40,039 nucleotides of DNA, from positions 1 through 40,039 of IMG/VR virus record IMGVR_UViG_3300044956_001540; one strand, given 5' to 3'. This DNA comes from a virus. The notes beneath the pieces are model-generated. The model did not search any database. It was not told where the DNA came from and saw only the letters and a program-made list of their open reading frames with translations. Made by a program: the position numbers and the translations under genes. This document shows, piece by piece, positions 6,642 to 13,630 of this stretch; positions within the stretch are counted from its first letter, which is position 1, and every line of letters begins with the position of its first letter.

Positions 6642-6925
6642 ACCTCCCCGACGACAACCCGAGCATGTGGGGCCAGCTCGAGCACGCGGGCCAGACCTAC
6701 CCCAGCGACGACCGACCCGACCCCGCCGACCTGCTCGACGGTCCCAACCTGTCGCCGCTCTGGCCCGCACCCGCACCCAAGCCCCAGCAGTGGAGCGACC
6801 CACTGTGCCCCAGATGCGAGCGAAACGAACTCGACTGGTGGGACCACTGCTGCAAGGAATGCGCTGACGACCTGCTGGCCGAGGAAGCGCACGACCGGGG
6901 ACGGGCGGGTGAGTGGGATGACTGA
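6638..6925 (+). CDS. Small zinc-ribbon protein
   Basis: 95 aa, ATGA-coupled to the methyltransferase. The first 50 residues are polar and rich in Pro and Asp. The C-terminal half has two cysteine pairs (LCPRCERNELDWWDHCCKECADD), a likely zinc ribbon, then an acidic tail. Specific function unknown; a nucleic-acid or protein adaptor is possible. Confidence 0.7.
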   Translation: MNLPDDNPSMWGQLEHAGQTYPSDDRPDPADLLDGPNLSPLWPAPAPKPQQWSDPLCPRCERNELDWWDHCCKECADDLLAEEAHDRGRAGEWDD

Positions 6926-7340
6926 GCTGACACGCCGTCAAGCAGACGATGCGCGCAGCCGACTTGCCACGTTCTTTGTCGTGGACAAGGAGAGCGGTTG
7001 CTGGACCTGGACTGGAGGCCTGGATTCGCACGGGTACGGGAACTTTGCCCTGGCTGGCAAGTCCTTTGGGGCGCATCGGATCTCCTACTTGCTTCAGGTC
7101 GGCCCGATTCCCGACGGACTTGAAATCGATCACCTCTGTTTCAACCGGAAGTGCATCAACCCGGAACACCTGGAGCCGGTAACGCACCAGGAAAACTCTC
7201 GCCGCAGGAGTGCCCGTCTTACGGCCTGCAAGTGGGGTCATGAGTTCGACGAGGCGAACACGTACCGGCACGACGGGAAAAGACGTTGCCGCGCCTGCAA
7301 TAGAAGGCATCAGAAGAACAAGAAGCAGGTGCCGAAATGA
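6918..7340 (+). CDS. HNH homing endonuclease
   Basis: 140 aa. HNH signature: EIDHLC (H72) and KCINPEHLEPVT (N81, H84), with an N-terminal tryptophan-glycine segment (CWTWTGGLDSHGYGNF) shared with the HNH-Lsr2 protein at 2532, and a C-terminal CK.GH...CRAC zinc knuckle. It has no Lsr2 domain. Codon use is clearly less G/C-biased than its neighbours (many codons such as CTT, TTG, ATT, GAA), a sign of recent acquisition expected for a mobile endonuclease. The ATG at 6918 overlaps the previous gene by 8 nt. Confidence 0.88.
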   Translation: MTELTRRQADDARSRLATFFVVDKESGCWTWTGGLDSHGYGNFALAGKSFGAHRISYLLQVGPIPDGLEIDHLCFNRKCINPEHLEPVTHQENSRRRSARLTACKWGHEFDEANTYRHDGKRRCRACNRRHQKNKKQVPK

Positions 7341-7699
7341 CCCGCAACCGAGCAACCGCCAAGGCCGCCGGATCCCGGTTCGAACGCCTCATTGCCGACC
7401 ACCTCGCTCAGCACGTCGATGACCGCATCGACCGCCGCGTCAAGACCGGCGCGAAAGACCGCGGCGACATCGCTGGGTGGAGATTCGCTGGCCGGCGGAT
7501 CGTCGCCGAACTCAAGGACTACGGCGGCCGATTCCAGATCGGTCCGTGGCTCAACGAAGCCGAGACCGAGCGAGGCAACGACGACGCCGACGTGGGACTC
7601 GTCATCGCCAAGAGACGCGGCACCACTGACCCAGGCGACCAGATCGTCTTCATGACCCTGCGCGACCTGATCGCGCTGACCACGGGAGAAAGAGCATGA
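7337..7699 (+). CDS. PD-(D/E)XK nuclease, resolvase-like
   Basis: 120 aa. A compact restriction-endonuclease fold is indicated by E16 in the first helix (AGSRFERLIADHL), D44 in DRGDIAG and E58-x-K60 in IVAELKDYGG, the order seen in archaeal-type Holliday junction resolvases and related phage nucleases. The rest (GRFQIGPWLNEAETERGNDDADVGLVIAKR) is typical of the actinophage version. Next to the exonuclease and SSB genes, it probably resolves branched recombination or replication intermediates. Junction versus other DNA specificity cannot be told from sequence. Confidence 0.8.
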   Translation: MTRNRATAKAAGSRFERLIADHLAQHVDDRIDRRVKTGAKDRGDIAGWRFAGRRIVAELKDYGGRFQIGPWLNEAETERGNDDADVGLVIAKRRGTTDPGDQIVFMTLRDLIALTTGERA

Positions 7700-8382
7700 C
7701 ACTCCACACCTACGACCACCTCGAGCAAGGCAGTGAGGAGTGGCTGGCGGCAAGACGCGGACTCATCACCGCCTCCGTCGTCGGCAAGCTCATCACGCCG
7801 AAGACCATCAAGGTCGCCGAGAACGACGAAGCGCGCGGACTTCGCGCGCTCCTCGTCGCCGAACGCATCACTGGCTGGTCCGAGCCGTCCTACTTCAACG
7901 ACGACATGCAGCGCGGCCACGACGTCGAGCCCATCGCCCGTGACTGGTACGCCAGCAAGAACAACGTCGTCGTGGACCAGATCGGGTTCATGGTCCGCGA
8001 CTTCAACGACGGCCACCGCATCGGCTACTCGCCCGACGGCCTAGTCGGCGACGACGGCCTGATCGAGATCAAGGCCCCGAGGTCCAAGGCGCATCTACTG
8101 ACCCACGTCGCTGGGCAGATGCCCATGCAGCACATGGCCCAGGTGCAGACCGGGCTGCTCGTGTCCTCGCGCGAATGGTGCGACTACATCTCGTACTGCG
8201 GAGGGATGCCGCCGTTCGTGCAGCGCATCCACGCCGACGTCCGATGGTTCGACACCATCCTCGCCGCCGTCGAGCAGTTCGAGATCAAGGCCGCCGAGAT
8301 GCAGGCCCAGTACGAGACCAAGACCCACGGGCTGCCGACGACCGAGCGGCTCACCTTCGACCTTGAGATGACGGGACTCTGA
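7696..8382 (+). CDS. YqaJ / lambda-exonuclease-like recombinase
   Basis: 228 aa. Features of the YqaJ viral recombinase family: SEEWLAARRGLITASVVGKL at the N-terminus, then E78 in a helix (RGHDVEPIARDWY), D114 in GYSPDGLV and E124-x-K126 in LIEIKAPR, forming the two-metal active site. It would resect double-stranded ends 5' to 3', leaving 3' tails for annealing. ATGA-coupled to the nuclease before it and followed after 1 nt by a conserved partner gene, so the three form a recombination unit. Confidence 0.93.
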   Translation: MTLHTYDHLEQGSEEWLAARRGLITASVVGKLITPKTIKVAENDEARGLRALLVAERITGWSEPSYFNDDMQRGHDVEPIARDWYASKNNVVVDQIGFMVRDFNDGHRIGYSPDGLVGDDGLIEIKAPRSKAHLLTHVAGQMPMQHMAQVQTGLLVSSREWCDYISYCGGMPPFVQRIHADVRWFDTILAAVEQFEIKAAEMQAQYETKTHGLPTTERLTFDLEMTGL

Positions 8383-8383
8383 C

Positions 8384-8923
8384 ATGGACATCAGTGACAC
8401 CATCGCCCCCAACTCCGACCAGCTCGACGCGATCGAACTCGTGTCCGGACCGCGCACGTTCACGATCGAGCGGGTCAGCAAGGGCAACGCCGAGCAGCCG
8501 GTCAACATCCACCTTGCAGGCTTCCCGCGACCGTGGCGACCCGGCAAGTCCATGCGACGCGTGCTGGTCTCCGCGTGGGGTGCCGACGCGAGCCAGTACG
8601 TCGGCCGGCGCGTGACCCTGTTCTGCGACCAGTCCGTGATGTTCGGGAAGGAGAAGGTCGGCGGCACGCGGATCAGTCACCTGTCGCACATCGACGGGCC
8701 GAAGTCCGTCCCTCTGCTGGTCTCGCGCGGCAAGTCGGCGATGTACAAGGTCGAACCCCTGCCCGATGCGCCCACGCCACTCCCCGAGCCCACCGCCGAG
8801 CAGGTCGCAGCGTGCACGGACCTCGACCAGTTGCGCGCCTGGTACACGGCCACGAAGGACGAGGGCCTGCAGGGACTCATCAGCGAGCGCGCGACCGAGC
8901 TGCGGAGCGGGGGCGGCGAGTGA
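8384..8923 (+). CDS. Recombination-associated conserved protein
   Basis: 179 aa. Position directly after the YqaJ-type exonuclease is where many phages encode a single-strand annealing or ssDNA-binding partner. The segment SQYVGRRVTLFCDQSVMFGKEKVGGTRISHLSHI looks like a beta-rich, OB-like core, and the C-terminal 50 residues form a helical tail (EQVAACTDLDQLRAWYTATKDEGLQGLI). This is a common actinophage protein next to the recombinase, but I know of no assigned activity; annealing is inferred from context only. Confidence 0.8.
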   Translation: MDISDTIAPNSDQLDAIELVSGPRTFTIERVSKGNAEQPVNIHLAGFPRPWRPGKSMRRVLVSAWGADASQYVGRRVTLFCDQSVMFGKEKVGGTRISHLSHIDGPKSVPLLVSRGKSAMYKVEPLPDAPTPLPEPTAEQVAACTDLDQLRAWYTATKDEGLQGLISERATELRSGGGE

Positions 8924-9081
8924 TGCACCTCGACCTCAGAGCCATGCGCTTGTCGCTGGACTTCCACCTCTCGTTCGGCAAGGACGACCAGCAGGAAGAC
9001 CGCTACGAGGACGGCGTCGGCACCCACCACCAAGCCGGATTCATCACCGGGATCAACCACACCCGCCCGGAGGACCAGTGA
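8923..9081 (+). CDS. Small hypothetical protein
   Basis: 52 aa, TGATG-coupled to the recombination gene and GTGA-coupled to the next. Polar, with SLDFHLSFGKDDQQEDRYEDGVGTHHQAGFITGI. No family recognised. Accepted on coupling and codon bias. Confidence 0.66.
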   Translation: MHLDLRAMRLSLDFHLSFGKDDQQEDRYEDGVGTHHQAGFITGINHTRPEDQ

Positions 9082-9341
9082 CTGATCATTTCGCCAACCT
9101 CCAGGACCGCTTCATCTACGGCCAGGGCAAGCGGTGGCGCGTTGAGTGCAAGCCCTGCCGCTGGACCTCCCAGTGGCACCGCACGTCCGCACTCGCCAAC
9201 GCCGACTACCAGGACCACGCCACCCCGCCGAAGGTCTGGACCGAACCCACCGACGCCGAACTCGTCGGCTACGGACTCCACCCATCCCTCGTCACCGGCC
9301 AGGAATACGGCACCGACCCCAGAGGCAGGCGACGTGGATAA
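9078..9341 (+). CDS. Small hypothetical protein
   Basis: 87 aa from a GTG with GGAGGACCA before it. It contains WRVECKPCRWTSQWH, a single CxxC that may bind a metal with nearby histidines, then an NADYQDHA helix. Unrecognised, conserved-looking small phage protein. Overlaps genes on both sides. Confidence 0.66.
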   Translation: MTDHFANLQDRFIYGQGKRWRVECKPCRWTSQWHRTSALANADYQDHATPPKVWTEPTDAELVGYGLHPSLVTGQEYGTDPRGRRRG

Positions 9342-9513
9342 CAACCAACGCCCCTGCGACACCTGCGGACGACACAGGAAGTGGCACAAGCGCGCCTCCA
9401 CCACCTGCCGCGACTGCCTCGAGATCGAACGCCACGTCCCGGACCTCGGCGAACCGTTCACCGGCGCCTGGACCCACGGACTCATCAGACGACCCATCAA
9501 GGAGCACGCATGA
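9334..9513 (+). CDS. Small zinc-finger protein
   Basis: 59 aa from a GTG preceded by AGAGGCAGG; it overlaps the gene before by 8 nt and couples to ssb by ATGA. Two cysteine pairs (CDTCGRHRKWHKRASTTCRDC) form a likely zinc finger. A helper in replication is possible from its place before ssb, but not shown. Confidence 0.64.
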   Translation: MDNNQRPCDTCGRHRKWHKRASTTCRDCLEIERHVPDLGEPFTGAWTHGLIRRPIKEHA

Positions 9514-9938
9514 CCCTCCCCACCATCACCGCCACCGGACGACTCGGCGCGGACCCGGACCTCAGCTTCACGCCGTCCGGGAAGGCCGTCGCGAAGTTCC
9601 GCATGGCCTGCGACGAACGACGCAAGGAGGGCGACGAGTGGAAGACCATCGGCACCACCTGGCTCTCCGTCGACCAGTGGGGTGACGACGCTGAGGCCGC
9701 CGCCCACAACCTCCAGAAGGGCGACCTCGTCACCGTCGTCGGCCTGCTCAACGTCCGCGAGTACGAGAAGGACGGCACCAAGCGACTCAGCGTCGAGATC
9801 AAGTACGGCCGCGTGTCCAAGGCGCTCCCCAAGGCCAAGAACGGCACCGGGGCGCCCATCCAGCAGTCCACCAGCAACCCCTGGGACCAGCAGGGAGGTG
9901 GTTCGGCATGGGGAACGAGCGAGCAGGCACCGTTCTGA
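9510..9938 (+). CDS. ssb: Single-stranded DNA-binding protein
   Basis: 142 aa. The OB fold is complete: ITATGRLGADPDLSFTPSGKAVAKFRMACDERR, WLSVDQWGDDAEAAAHNLQKGDLVTVVGLLNVREYEKDG. A Gly/Gln/Ser-rich tail ends in EQAPF, close to the DEPPF-type acidic tip that bacterial SSBs use to recruit partners. It coats ssDNA in phage replication and recombination and lies just downstream of the exonuclease unit. The start codon overlaps the previous stop (ATGA). Confidence 0.95.
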   Translation: MTLPTITATGRLGADPDLSFTPSGKAVAKFRMACDERRKEGDEWKTIGTTWLSVDQWGDDAEAAAHNLQKGDLVTVVGLLNVREYEKDGTKRLSVEIKYGRVSKALPKAKNGTGAPIQQSTSNPWDQQGGGSAWGTSEQAPF

Positions 9939-10243
9939 GAGCGCCAGGAGCCAAGTCGCCGGCGTGCATCGACTGTCGCACCCGACGCGGCGCGAACCAG
10001 GGTGAGCGGATCCGCGGACTCTGCAGAGCCTGCTACACGCGCGGACTCCGGCGCGGACAAATCGAGCCCCGGCCGCACCACCGCGGCGCCAACGTCGTCG
10101 AAGACCTCGAGTGGCTCGGCTTCGACCCAAGGCTCCCGATCGCGCCCCAGCTGCGTCGATTCGCACCGCGGCTCGGCATGACCACGGGCGCACTGGCGAA
10201 GGCTTGGCAGCGGCACTCGGCGCGGGTCAAGGAGGTGGCGTAG
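9908..10243 (+). CDS. Zinc-finger / HTH-like hypothetical protein
   Basis: 111 aa, overlapping the end of ssb by 31 nt, with GGGAGGTGG before the ATG. The N-terminal part has two cysteine pairs (CIDCRTRRG and CRACYTRGLRRG), and the C-terminal part (DLEWLGFDPRLPIAPQLRRFAPRLGMTTGALAKAWQRH) looks like a helix-turn-helix with recognition helix TTGALAKAW. A DNA-binding role in replication control fits its place between ssb and the replication genes. Confidence 0.72.
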   Translation: MGNERAGTVLRAPGAKSPACIDCRTRRGANQGERIRGLCRACYTRGLRRGQIEPRPHHRGANVVEDLEWLGFDPRLPIAPQLRRFAPRLGMTTGALAKAWQRHSARVKEVA

Positions 10244-10813
10244 ATGGCAGTCAGCAAGCGCACCCGCTTCGAGGTGCTCAAACGCGACAACTACACGTGC
10301 CGCTACTGCCGCAGTGACGAGAACCCGATCACCGTTGATCACGTCATTCCCACCGCACTTGGAGGCAGCGACGCCCCAGACAACCTCGTGGCAGCATGCA
10401 AGGACTGCAACGCCGGCAAGACGTCAACGTCGCCGGACGCCCAGCTCGTGTCGAACGTCGCCGAGGACGCACTCCGGTGGTCTCGAGCCATCGCCGCGTA
10501 CAACGCCGACCGCCAGGCGGACCGCAAGAAGCGCAATGCCTACGTGCGCCGGTTCCGCAAGGCTTGGGACCAGTGGACCTGGGGGGCGCTGCACAAGGCC
10601 ATCCCGCTGCCAAACGACTGGGAAGGAACGATCTGGTCGTACTACGCGAGTGGTCTGCCGATCGTCGAACTCGAGGACGCCGTCACCATCTCCGCCAGCA
10701 ACCAGATGGTCCGCCCCGAGGCCGTCTTCAGGTACATGTGCGGCGTCGTCAAGAACAAGATCGAGCGCCAAAACGACGGTGCGAGAGCCATCATCGACGC
10801 GGGCGGTGCCTAA
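10244..10813 (+). CDS. HNH nuclease-domain protein of the replication module
   Basis: 189 aa, starting directly after the preceding stop with AAGGAGGTGG upstream. The N-terminal HNH domain is the zinc-binding type (VLKRDNYTCRYC, DHVIPTALGGSD, NLVAACKDCNAGKT), with both CxxC pairs and the DH and N residues in place. The C-terminal domain (RKAWDQWTWGALHKAIPLPNDWEGTIWSYYASGLP) is shared with HNH proteins next to actinophage replication initiators. Codon use is normal for the genome, so it looks like a resident replication-module gene rather than a recent homing element. Its DNA target is unknown. Confidence 0.85.
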   Translation: MAVSKRTRFEVLKRDNYTCRYCRSDENPITVDHVIPTALGGSDAPDNLVAACKDCNAGKTSTSPDAQLVSNVAEDALRWSRAIAAYNADRQADRKKRNAYVRRFRKAWDQWTWGALHKAIPLPNDWEGTIWSYYASGLPIVELEDAVTISASNQMVRPEAVFRYMCGVVKNKIERQNDGARAIIDAGGA

Positions 10814-11307
10814 TGGCGCGCAACTTCGCACGGATCTACACGCGAATCTGGCACGACCGCGACTTCCGAGCACTGAGGACGGACGCCCAACACGCATACT
10901 TCGCGGTCCTCAGTAGCCCAGATCTGTCCCACGTCGGGAGAGCGGACTACATCCCGCAACGCATCGCCGGCCTGACAGCTGACGGGAACAAGCGCAGATC
11001 GACGGCGGCTCTAACCGAGCTGCACGACGCCCGGTTCATCATCGTGGACGAGGGCACCGCAGAAATGTGCGTGCGGTCTTTGGTGCGGCATGACGGGCTT
11101 TTCGACCGGGTCAACATGGGCAAAGCTGCCGCGCGGGCGTACCGCAAGGTGCTGTCGCTCGAGATCCGGGACGCCCTCGTAGACGAGATGGCGCGGCTGT
11201 ACCGGGACAACGAGGACCTGACCGGGTGGCACGGGTTTGCCGAGATCGAGCCTGATGCGTTCGACCTTGTTACCAAGACCGCATCGCGCATGGCATCGGG
11301 GATGTGA
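10813..11307 (+). CDS. Replication initiation / replisome organiser-like protein
   Basis: 164 aa, TAATG-coupled to the HNH gene. The layout ARIYTRIWHDRDFRALRTDAQHAYFAVLSSPDLSHVGRADYIPQRIA followed by ALTELHDARFIIVDEGTAEMCVRSLVRHD is that of winged-helix proteins found where actinophages keep a replication initiator. No helicase or primase motif is present, and none is encoded nearby, so it would recruit host enzymes. The repeat-rich stretch right after it is a candidate origin. Function is inferred from domain pattern and context. Confidence 0.72.
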   Translation: MARNFARIYTRIWHDRDFRALRTDAQHAYFAVLSSPDLSHVGRADYIPQRIAGLTADGNKRRSTAALTELHDARFIIVDEGTAEMCVRSLVRHDGLFDRVNMGKAAARAYRKVLSLEIRDALVDEMARLYRDNEDLTGWHGFAEIEPDAFDLVTKTASRMASGM

Positions 11308-11364
11308 TCGGCAATGGCATCGAACATCGCATCGACAACGGCACCACTGATGGAGACCCCAACT

Positions 11365-11396
11365 CCCCTAGTCCCCTTGTCCCCTAGTCCCCTTGT
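11365..11396. repeat. Tandem 16-bp direct repeat
   Basis: CCCCTAGTCCCCTTGT occurs twice head-to-tail (11365-11380 and 11381-11396) in a pyrimidine-rich, gene-free stretch just after the replication protein. Such iterated units are common at phage origins, but slippage in a C-rich tract is an alternative. Confidence 0.6.
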
Positions 11397-11417
11397 CCCC
11401 CGTCTTCTTGCTTATCT

Positions 11418-11462
11418 CCCATCCCCATCAGTAAGTACACGCGCGAGCGCGATGGGGATGGG
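11418..11462. other. 12-bp perfect inverted repeat (hairpin) before the 11466 gene
   Basis: CCCATCCCCATC (11418-11429) and GATGGGGATGGG (11451-11462) are perfectly complementary around a 21-nt loop. The right arm contains the only Shine-Dalgarno-like G-rich run of the gene starting at 11466, so in RNA the hairpin would hide the start. It lies 22 bp after the tandem repeats, so a role at an origin is equally possible. Confidence 0.6.
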
Positions 11463-11465
11463 CTC

Positions 11466-11858
11466 ATGAACAAGCAAGAGGCCACCCGCATCGCCGGGGC
11501 GATTAATGCTCTTCGCCCGGACTGGGGCGTCTCGGGACTCATGTCGATCCTCGGCGACGACCGACTCAGGAACCGCGCCTACGAGGACATGACCCGAACG
11601 TTCGTCGCCCTGGCCCTCGACCCGAAGTCAGCCAAGCCGACCCGGGTGTTTGAGGACGGTCCCTGGTGGCACGTGACAACGCTCGGCCGGCGCGAGCGCA
11701 ACACGAGCTCCAACATCCGCCACGCAGCACCCACCGACTGCGACATCTGCGGCTTCCCGGCTGACCGACACGTCGTAGCCAGCCTCAACGACCACGACTA
11801 CCGCCCACGCAACGCCAGCGGGCATGGCACCACCGCCCCGGAAGGACTGATCCGATGA
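11466..11858 (+). CDS. Hypothetical protein with zinc motif
   Basis: 130 aa. The N-terminal helical part (KQEATRIAGAINALRPDWGVSGLMSILGD...YEDMTRTFVALALDP) is followed by TDCDICGFPADRH, a CxxC/H knuckle. It resembles small actinophage proteins coded after the replication gene; role unknown. Its ribosome binding site lies in the right arm of a strong hairpin. The gene ends 5 nt before the convergent HTH gene. Confidence 0.72.
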   Translation: MNKQEATRIAGAINALRPDWGVSGLMSILGDDRLRNRAYEDMTRTFVALALDPKSAKPTRVFEDGPWWHVTTLGRRERNTSSNIRHAAPTDCDICGFPADRHVVASLNDHDYRPRNASGHGTTAPEGLIR

Positions 11859-11863
11859 CCGCC

Positions 11864-12067
11864 TCAACCCTGCAGGTCGGCCCGCCACTGGTAGATGCGG
11901 CTGGTGCTGGTGCCGGCGGCTTCTGCGACGTCGCGGATCGACCCCTCCGTGAGTGCGGCGATGACGGCGCGCTTGAACTCGAGGTCGGCCTCGTCTCGTG
12001 CGCTTCGGAGCGCGGCGAGTCGCTGACGGGTCTCGTCGGACAGGTCGCGGCGCTGGGTCATGGACAC
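11864..12067 (-). CDS. Small leftward HTH regulator
   Basis: 67 aa, on the strand opposite to all its neighbours. The N-terminal helix (LSDETRQRLAALRSARDEADLEFKRAVIAALTEG) is followed by a clear HTH: SIRDVAEAAGTSTSRIYQWRADL, as in small Hin/XRE-like regulators. The start is a GTG 7 nt after a -10-like TACAGT, implying a leaderless transcript; an ATG at 12061 is also possible and neither has a Shine-Dalgarno. Being separately transcribed and divergent from the zinc-ribbon gene around a palindrome, it probably represses one or both promoters. It may be expressed in the lysogen. Confidence 0.78.
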   Translation of the reverse strand: MSMTQRRDLSDETRQRLAALRSARDEADLEFKRAVIAALTEGSIRDVAEAAGTSTSRIYQWRADLQG

Positions 12068-12074
12068 ATCATGA

Positions 12075-12080
12075 ACTGTA
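12075..12080 (-). promoter_or_regulatory. Leaderless -10 box of the leftward HTH gene
   Basis: TACAGT on the minus strand is followed by 7 nt and then GTG at 12067. Any -35 would overlap the palindrome at 12101-12117. Confidence 0.45.
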
Positions 12081-12091
12081 GCCGATTCGGC

Positions 12092-12120
12092 TTCACTTCC
12101 GTATCCGGAACGGATACACT
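12092..12120 (+). promoter_or_regulatory. Leaderless promoter of the zinc-ribbon gene
   Basis: TTCACT (12092-12097), 17-nt spacer, TACACT (12115-12120), then 7 nt to the ATG at 12128, so the transcript would start on or beside the start codon. There is no Shine-Dalgarno. The palindrome at 12101-12117 fills the spacer and enters the -10. Confidence 0.55.
12101..12117. promoter_or_regulatory. Operator candidate GTATCCG-gaa-CGGATAC
   Basis: A perfect 7-bp inverted repeat with a 3-bp centre lies between two divergent start codons and over the rightward promoter. Position and symmetry fit a dimeric HTH repressor, most simply the product of the leftward gene ending at 11864. Confidence 0.6.
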
Positions 12121-12127
12121 GATCCCC

Positions 12128-12355
12128 ATGAGCACTAGCCGCGCGACGACCCCCACCGGCGTGCCGATCGAGGACTGCGACAACTGCGGCCGGCGCCATC
12201 CCGTCACCCGCTCCCACTGCGGCACGTGCGGTTCGGCGGCGTTCTTCTGCCACCTGGGAGCCACCCGCACTCCCGCCCCCGCTGGACTCACCAGGAAGGC
12301 AGCACCGATGACCCCCTCCCCCCTGTCCGAGAACGCCGGAAGGAACGACCGATGA
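12128..12355 (+). CDS. Zinc-ribbon protein, divergent partner of the HTH gene
   Basis: 75 aa. Contains CDNCGRRHPVTRSHCGTC, a two-pair zinc ribbon, then a Pro/Ala-rich tail. The ATG at 12128 has no Shine-Dalgarno and lies 7 nt after a TACACT -10, so it is likely translated from a leaderless mRNA. It heads a coupled run of rightward genes (the next starts by ATGA). Specific function unknown. Confidence 0.62.
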   Translation: MSTSRATTPTGVPIEDCDNCGRRHPVTRSHCGTCGSAAFFCHLGATRTPAPAGLTRKAAPMTPSPLSENAGRNDR

Positions 12356-12600
12356 GCACGACGAAATACGCAGTCCAGGCGTCGCTGCTGACGCCCGCCA
12401 TCCACGTCGGACGGGCGAACAAGGCCGGCACCGCGTTCGTCGACAAGGCCGAGATGACCGACGACGTCCTGCTCGCTGTCGCGGCCTACGTGGAGGGGCA
12501 CTTCAACGGCCGGCTGCGCGCTGGCTACAAGGGCGACGACCACGACCTGTCGATCCAGGTCAGTGTCACCCGCACGCCGCACGCCGAGGAGTCCCGATGA
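12352..12600 (+). CDS. Conserved hypothetical actinophage protein
   Basis: 82 aa, with GGAAGGAA before the ATG. The sequence (KYAVQASLLTPAIHVGRANKAGTAFVDKAEMTDDVLLAVAAYVEGHFNG) matches a pattern I recall in several actinobacteriophages; its function is not known. Probably a small alpha/beta protein. Confidence 0.74.
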   Translation: MSTTKYAVQASLLTPAIHVGRANKAGTAFVDKAEMTDDVLLAVAAYVEGHFNGRLRAGYKGDDHDLSIQVSVTRTPHAEESR

Positions 12601-13400
12601 CCGCCGACCCCACCGCCCAGCCCGACCCCACGCCTGCACCCGTGGCAGTGCCGGACCGGCAGGCGTTCCGTCTCCAAGCGCGCGCGCACCTGCTGGCCCG
12701 CCTCGCCGACGAGTTCCCGGGCATCCCGTTCGAGGAGCGCGTGGCGTTGGCCGAGTCCAGTGCGAACGAGCTCCTCTGGGCCGCCCAGGACTACAGCGAG
12801 CGCCACGCTCCCCGCGAGGACGCCCCCCGCCCCGAGCCCGTCATGGCCCCGCTGCCGAGCGAGGCGGTGCGGGAGGGGCTGGTGCGTGACGTGCTCAAGG
12901 CTCTGCGGACCGCGTGGCAGGACGACTACTCGACCCGAAGCGTGGCCGAGGGCGTGGCCGACGCGATCCTCGCCGCCGGGTACACGCTCCCCGCCGCCGA
13001 CCAGCCGGACGAGGGGACGGTGCGCCGGGCCGTGCTCGTCGCGATCGAGGACGACGGCAACGACCCCGAGCGCCCCACTCACCCGGAGCGGATCGCGGGC
13101 TGGCGAGCGTGCGCACAGGCCGTGCGCGAGGCTCTGGACAGCGTCGAGGACGAGGGGACGGTGCGGGGTCTGCGTGCCGCCTTGGACTTCAAGGGCGGCA
13201 TCATCTCCGACCTGGCCGCGACGGTCGAGCGACTGGAGGCCGAGGGGACGGTGCGGGAGGAGATCGCGCGGGAGATTCAGGAGGCCGACAGGAAGCGTCT
13301 CGACAGGATTATCGACAGGGCGCCCGTCGACGACGTGCGGCACCTCGTCGACATCGTGCTCACGCAGGCTGCGCACATCGCACGAGGCGGCACCCGATGA
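12597..13400 (+). CDS. Hypothetical protein with repeated EGTVR linkers
   Basis: 267 aa, helical and acidic. Four helical blocks are joined by near-identical linkers: EAVREGLVRD at about 90, then DEGTVRRAV, DEGTVRGLR and AEGTVREEI. The DNA under the last three is an exact 15-bp repeat. The blocks differ (one resembles DVLKALRTAWQDDYSTRSVAEGVADAILAAGY, common in actinophage small proteins), so this looks like a mosaic built from small domains. No catalytic motif seen. Confidence 0.7.
   Translation: MTADPTAQPDPTPAPVAVPDRQAFRLQARAHLLARLADEFPGIPFEERVALAESSANELLWAAQDYSERHAPREDAPRPEPVMAPLPSEAVREGLVRDVLKALRTAWQDDYSTRSVAEGVADAILAAGYTLPAADQPDEGTVRRAVLVAIEDDGNDPERPTHPERIAGWRACAQAVREALDSVEDEGTVRGLRAALDFKGGIISDLAATVERLEAEGTVREEIAREIQEADRKRLDRIIDRAPVDDVRHLVDIVLTQAAHIARGGTR
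13010..13255. repeat. Three dispersed exact 15-bp repeats inside a gene
   Basis: CGAGGGGACGGTGCG occurs at 13010-13024, 13151-13165 and 13241-13255, all in the same frame (encoding EGTVR). Identical third positions suggest recent duplication or use as recombination seams between modules. Confidence 0.7.
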
Positions 13401-13630
13401 GCGGCGGGGAGGGCGTGCAGGTCGAGGCGCGGACGCTGTCGGGCGGCGAGTGGGTCTCCGGGCTGCTTGCGTGGCCGTGCGAGGTCACGACCGCCGAGCC
13501 CGACAACGACTTCGCCGGACACGTGATCGTGGGCCTGCGGCGGCCCTGGCTCCCAAGGCGTGAGCAGCACTGCGTGACGTCCATGCCGCCCACCGACCTC
13601 GTCACCCTGACCGGTGGGGGTGCGTCGTGA
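13397..13630 (+). CDS. Small hypothetical protein
   Basis: 77 aa, ATGA-coupled to the mosaic protein gene and GTGA-coupled to the next. Looks mostly beta (VQVEARTLSGGEWVSGLLAWPCEVTTAEPD, HVIVGLRRPW). Family not recognised. Confidence 0.64.
   Translation: MSGGEGVQVEARTLSGGEWVSGLLAWPCEVTTAEPDNDFAGHVIVGLRRPWLPRREQHCVTSMPPTDLVTLTGGGAS

Noticed and set aside
12525-13376. Long leftward open frame (283 aa) opposite the mosaic protein
   Set aside because: It is a high-GC shadow of the rightward gene: composition is Arg/Gly/Val-rich without motifs, and the rightward frame is coupled on both sides.
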